12,870 bases of DNA from Candidatus Altimarinota bacterium. GTDB lineage: Bacteria; Patescibacteriota; Gracilibacteria; UBA1369; LOWO2-01-FULL-3. The notes beneath the pieces are model-generated. The model was not told the origin of the DNA. It worked only from the letters and a program-made list of their open reading frames with translations, and made no database searches. Both the position numbers and the translations under genes were made by a program. The stretch's first letter is position 1. Every line of letters starts with the position of its first letter. Positions 12,266 to 12,870 of the stretch are shown in pieces. The stretch is from NCBI GenBank assembly GCA_029939035.1, contig JAOZTS010000026.1, positions 1 through 12,870 on the forward strand, given 5' to 3'.

Positions 12266-12870
12266 TATCATTTTGAAAAGGATCTTGAAGATGGTGAAAT
12301 ACGAGATTGGTTTGGTGTGATTTTTGATGCGGTTTTGTTTGATTGCTTTGAAGATTGCAGGGGTGGACTTTTCGGCTTCAATTTCAGCATAACTTAGGTC
12401 GAGGTATTTGAGAATGTGGCAGTCTGCGGTTGCTACGATTGGCTTTTTCCATCTTTTTGCGAGTGCAACTGCTTCGTCGTTGTAGTTTTTAGTTTTGGTG
12501 TAGCAGAATGAATACTCGATTGCGTCATATATGTCGATGTTGTTGATTAGTTTCTTTTTGAGAGCTTTGCTAGTGGGGAAGAATGGATGTGGGGCGATGA
12601 TGAGGCATTCTGGATGGGCTCTTTTATATTCGCGGAGGTCGTCGAAGGTTTCTACTTCGAGGATTTCGTCTGTTGGATTGAGAATTAGGTTGTGAGTTTT
12701 TTGAATTGTGAGTTCGACTCCTGAGATGAGTAGAATTCCTTTTTTTTCGGCAAATTTTCTGAGATTTTTGTTGTAAGCAATCTTATCGTGGCATGTGATA
12801 GCCAAAACATCGTATCCAAGTTTTGCTGCACGAGAAATTAGATCCTTTTCAGAATAGGGGATTTTGTCTT
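12254..12870 (-). CDS. PHP-domain phosphoesterase (5' end outside window)
   Basis: The frame is open to the right edge (first complete codon at 12868), so the N-terminus with the first HxH metal motif is missing. Seen over about 204 codons: a start resembling the end of that motif region (DKIPYSEKD), then AITCHD (metal motif II, near 12800), GVELT (Glu), APHPFF (His), and TADCHI (Asp/His of the last motif). A hydrophobic C-terminus ends IFKILFKMIFQM. PHP proteins are metal-dependent phosphoesterases acting on nucleotides, DNA 3' ends or histidinol phosphate; this one is short and looks like the stand-alone 'PHP domain protein' group, substrate unknown. The TTG at 12805 is not a likely start. 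It lies 22 nt upstream of pta, in the same direction. Confidence 0.85.
   Translation of the reverse strand, partial: DKIPYSEKDLISRAAKLGYDVLAITCHDKIAYNKNLRKFAEKKGILLISGVELTIQKTHNLILNPTDEILEVETFDDLREYKRAHPECLIIAPHPFFPTSKALKKKLINNIDIYDAIEYSFCYTKTKNYNDEAVALAKRWKKPIVATADCHILKYLDLSYAEIEAEKSTPAIFKAIKQNRIKNHTKPISYFTIFKILFKMIFQM

Overview
The window is a gene-dense, AT-rich bacterial segment of single-copy housekeeping genes and surface proteins. No insertion sequence, CRISPR array, phage gene or toxin-antitoxin pair was seen. Short intergenic gaps, ATGA start/stop overlaps, absence of Shine-Dalgarno motifs, S-layer-homology (SLH) domains and acidic calcium-repeat surface proteins suggest a Candidate Phyla Radiation (Patescibacteria) genome, possibly Peregrinibacteria-like. 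That placement is an inference. TGA is clearly used as a stop (two ATGA overlaps and the ackA stop), so a Gracilibacteria-type code with UGA as glycine does not apply.

Layout. 2-1315 (+): 3' part of an acidic surface protein, converging on a minus-strand group. 1319-3544 (-): NUDIX hydrolase, cysteine desulfurase and DJ-1/PfpI protein as a three-gene operon behind a strong promoter that appears to start a leaderless mRNA. 3545-3831: no gene; it holds a perfect 10-bp inverted repeat, a run of hairpins that may be a structured RNA, and the terminator of tRNA-Glu. 3832-3906 (-): tRNA-Glu(UUC). 3927-5208 (-): a small FtsL/DivIC-like membrane protein and an SLH-RlpA wall protein. 5279-7470 (-): the classic rpmH-rnpA-yidC-jag cluster, including a 43-codon rpmH. 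7471-7566: overlapping divergent promoters. 7567-9576 (+): a degenerate PP2C-type domain joined through one membrane segment to a beta-propeller. 9579-12231 (-): pta, an EF-Tu-domain-2-like protein with a basic tail, and ackA. 12254-12870 (-): PHP-domain phosphoesterase, running off the right edge.

How the genes work together. Pta and AckA form the acetyl-CoA to acetate route that yields ATP, which fits a fermentative cell. L34, RnpA, YidC and Jag serve ribosome assembly, tRNA maturation and membrane-protein insertion. RlpA-SLH and the FtsL-like protein point to wall remodelling at division. Cysteine desulfurase supplies sulfur, probably for tRNA thiolation or Fe-S clusters; its NUDIX and DJ-1 partners suggest metabolite-damage clean-up.

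The less ordinary items are the hairpin-rich element beside tRNA-Glu, the absence of Shine-Dalgarno sites at all 13 visible starts, two promoter-to-start-codon spacings that imply leaderless mRNAs, the EF-Tu-domain-2-like protein inside the acetate operon, and the pseudophosphatase-propeller protein. I found no clear-cut new defence or mobile system.
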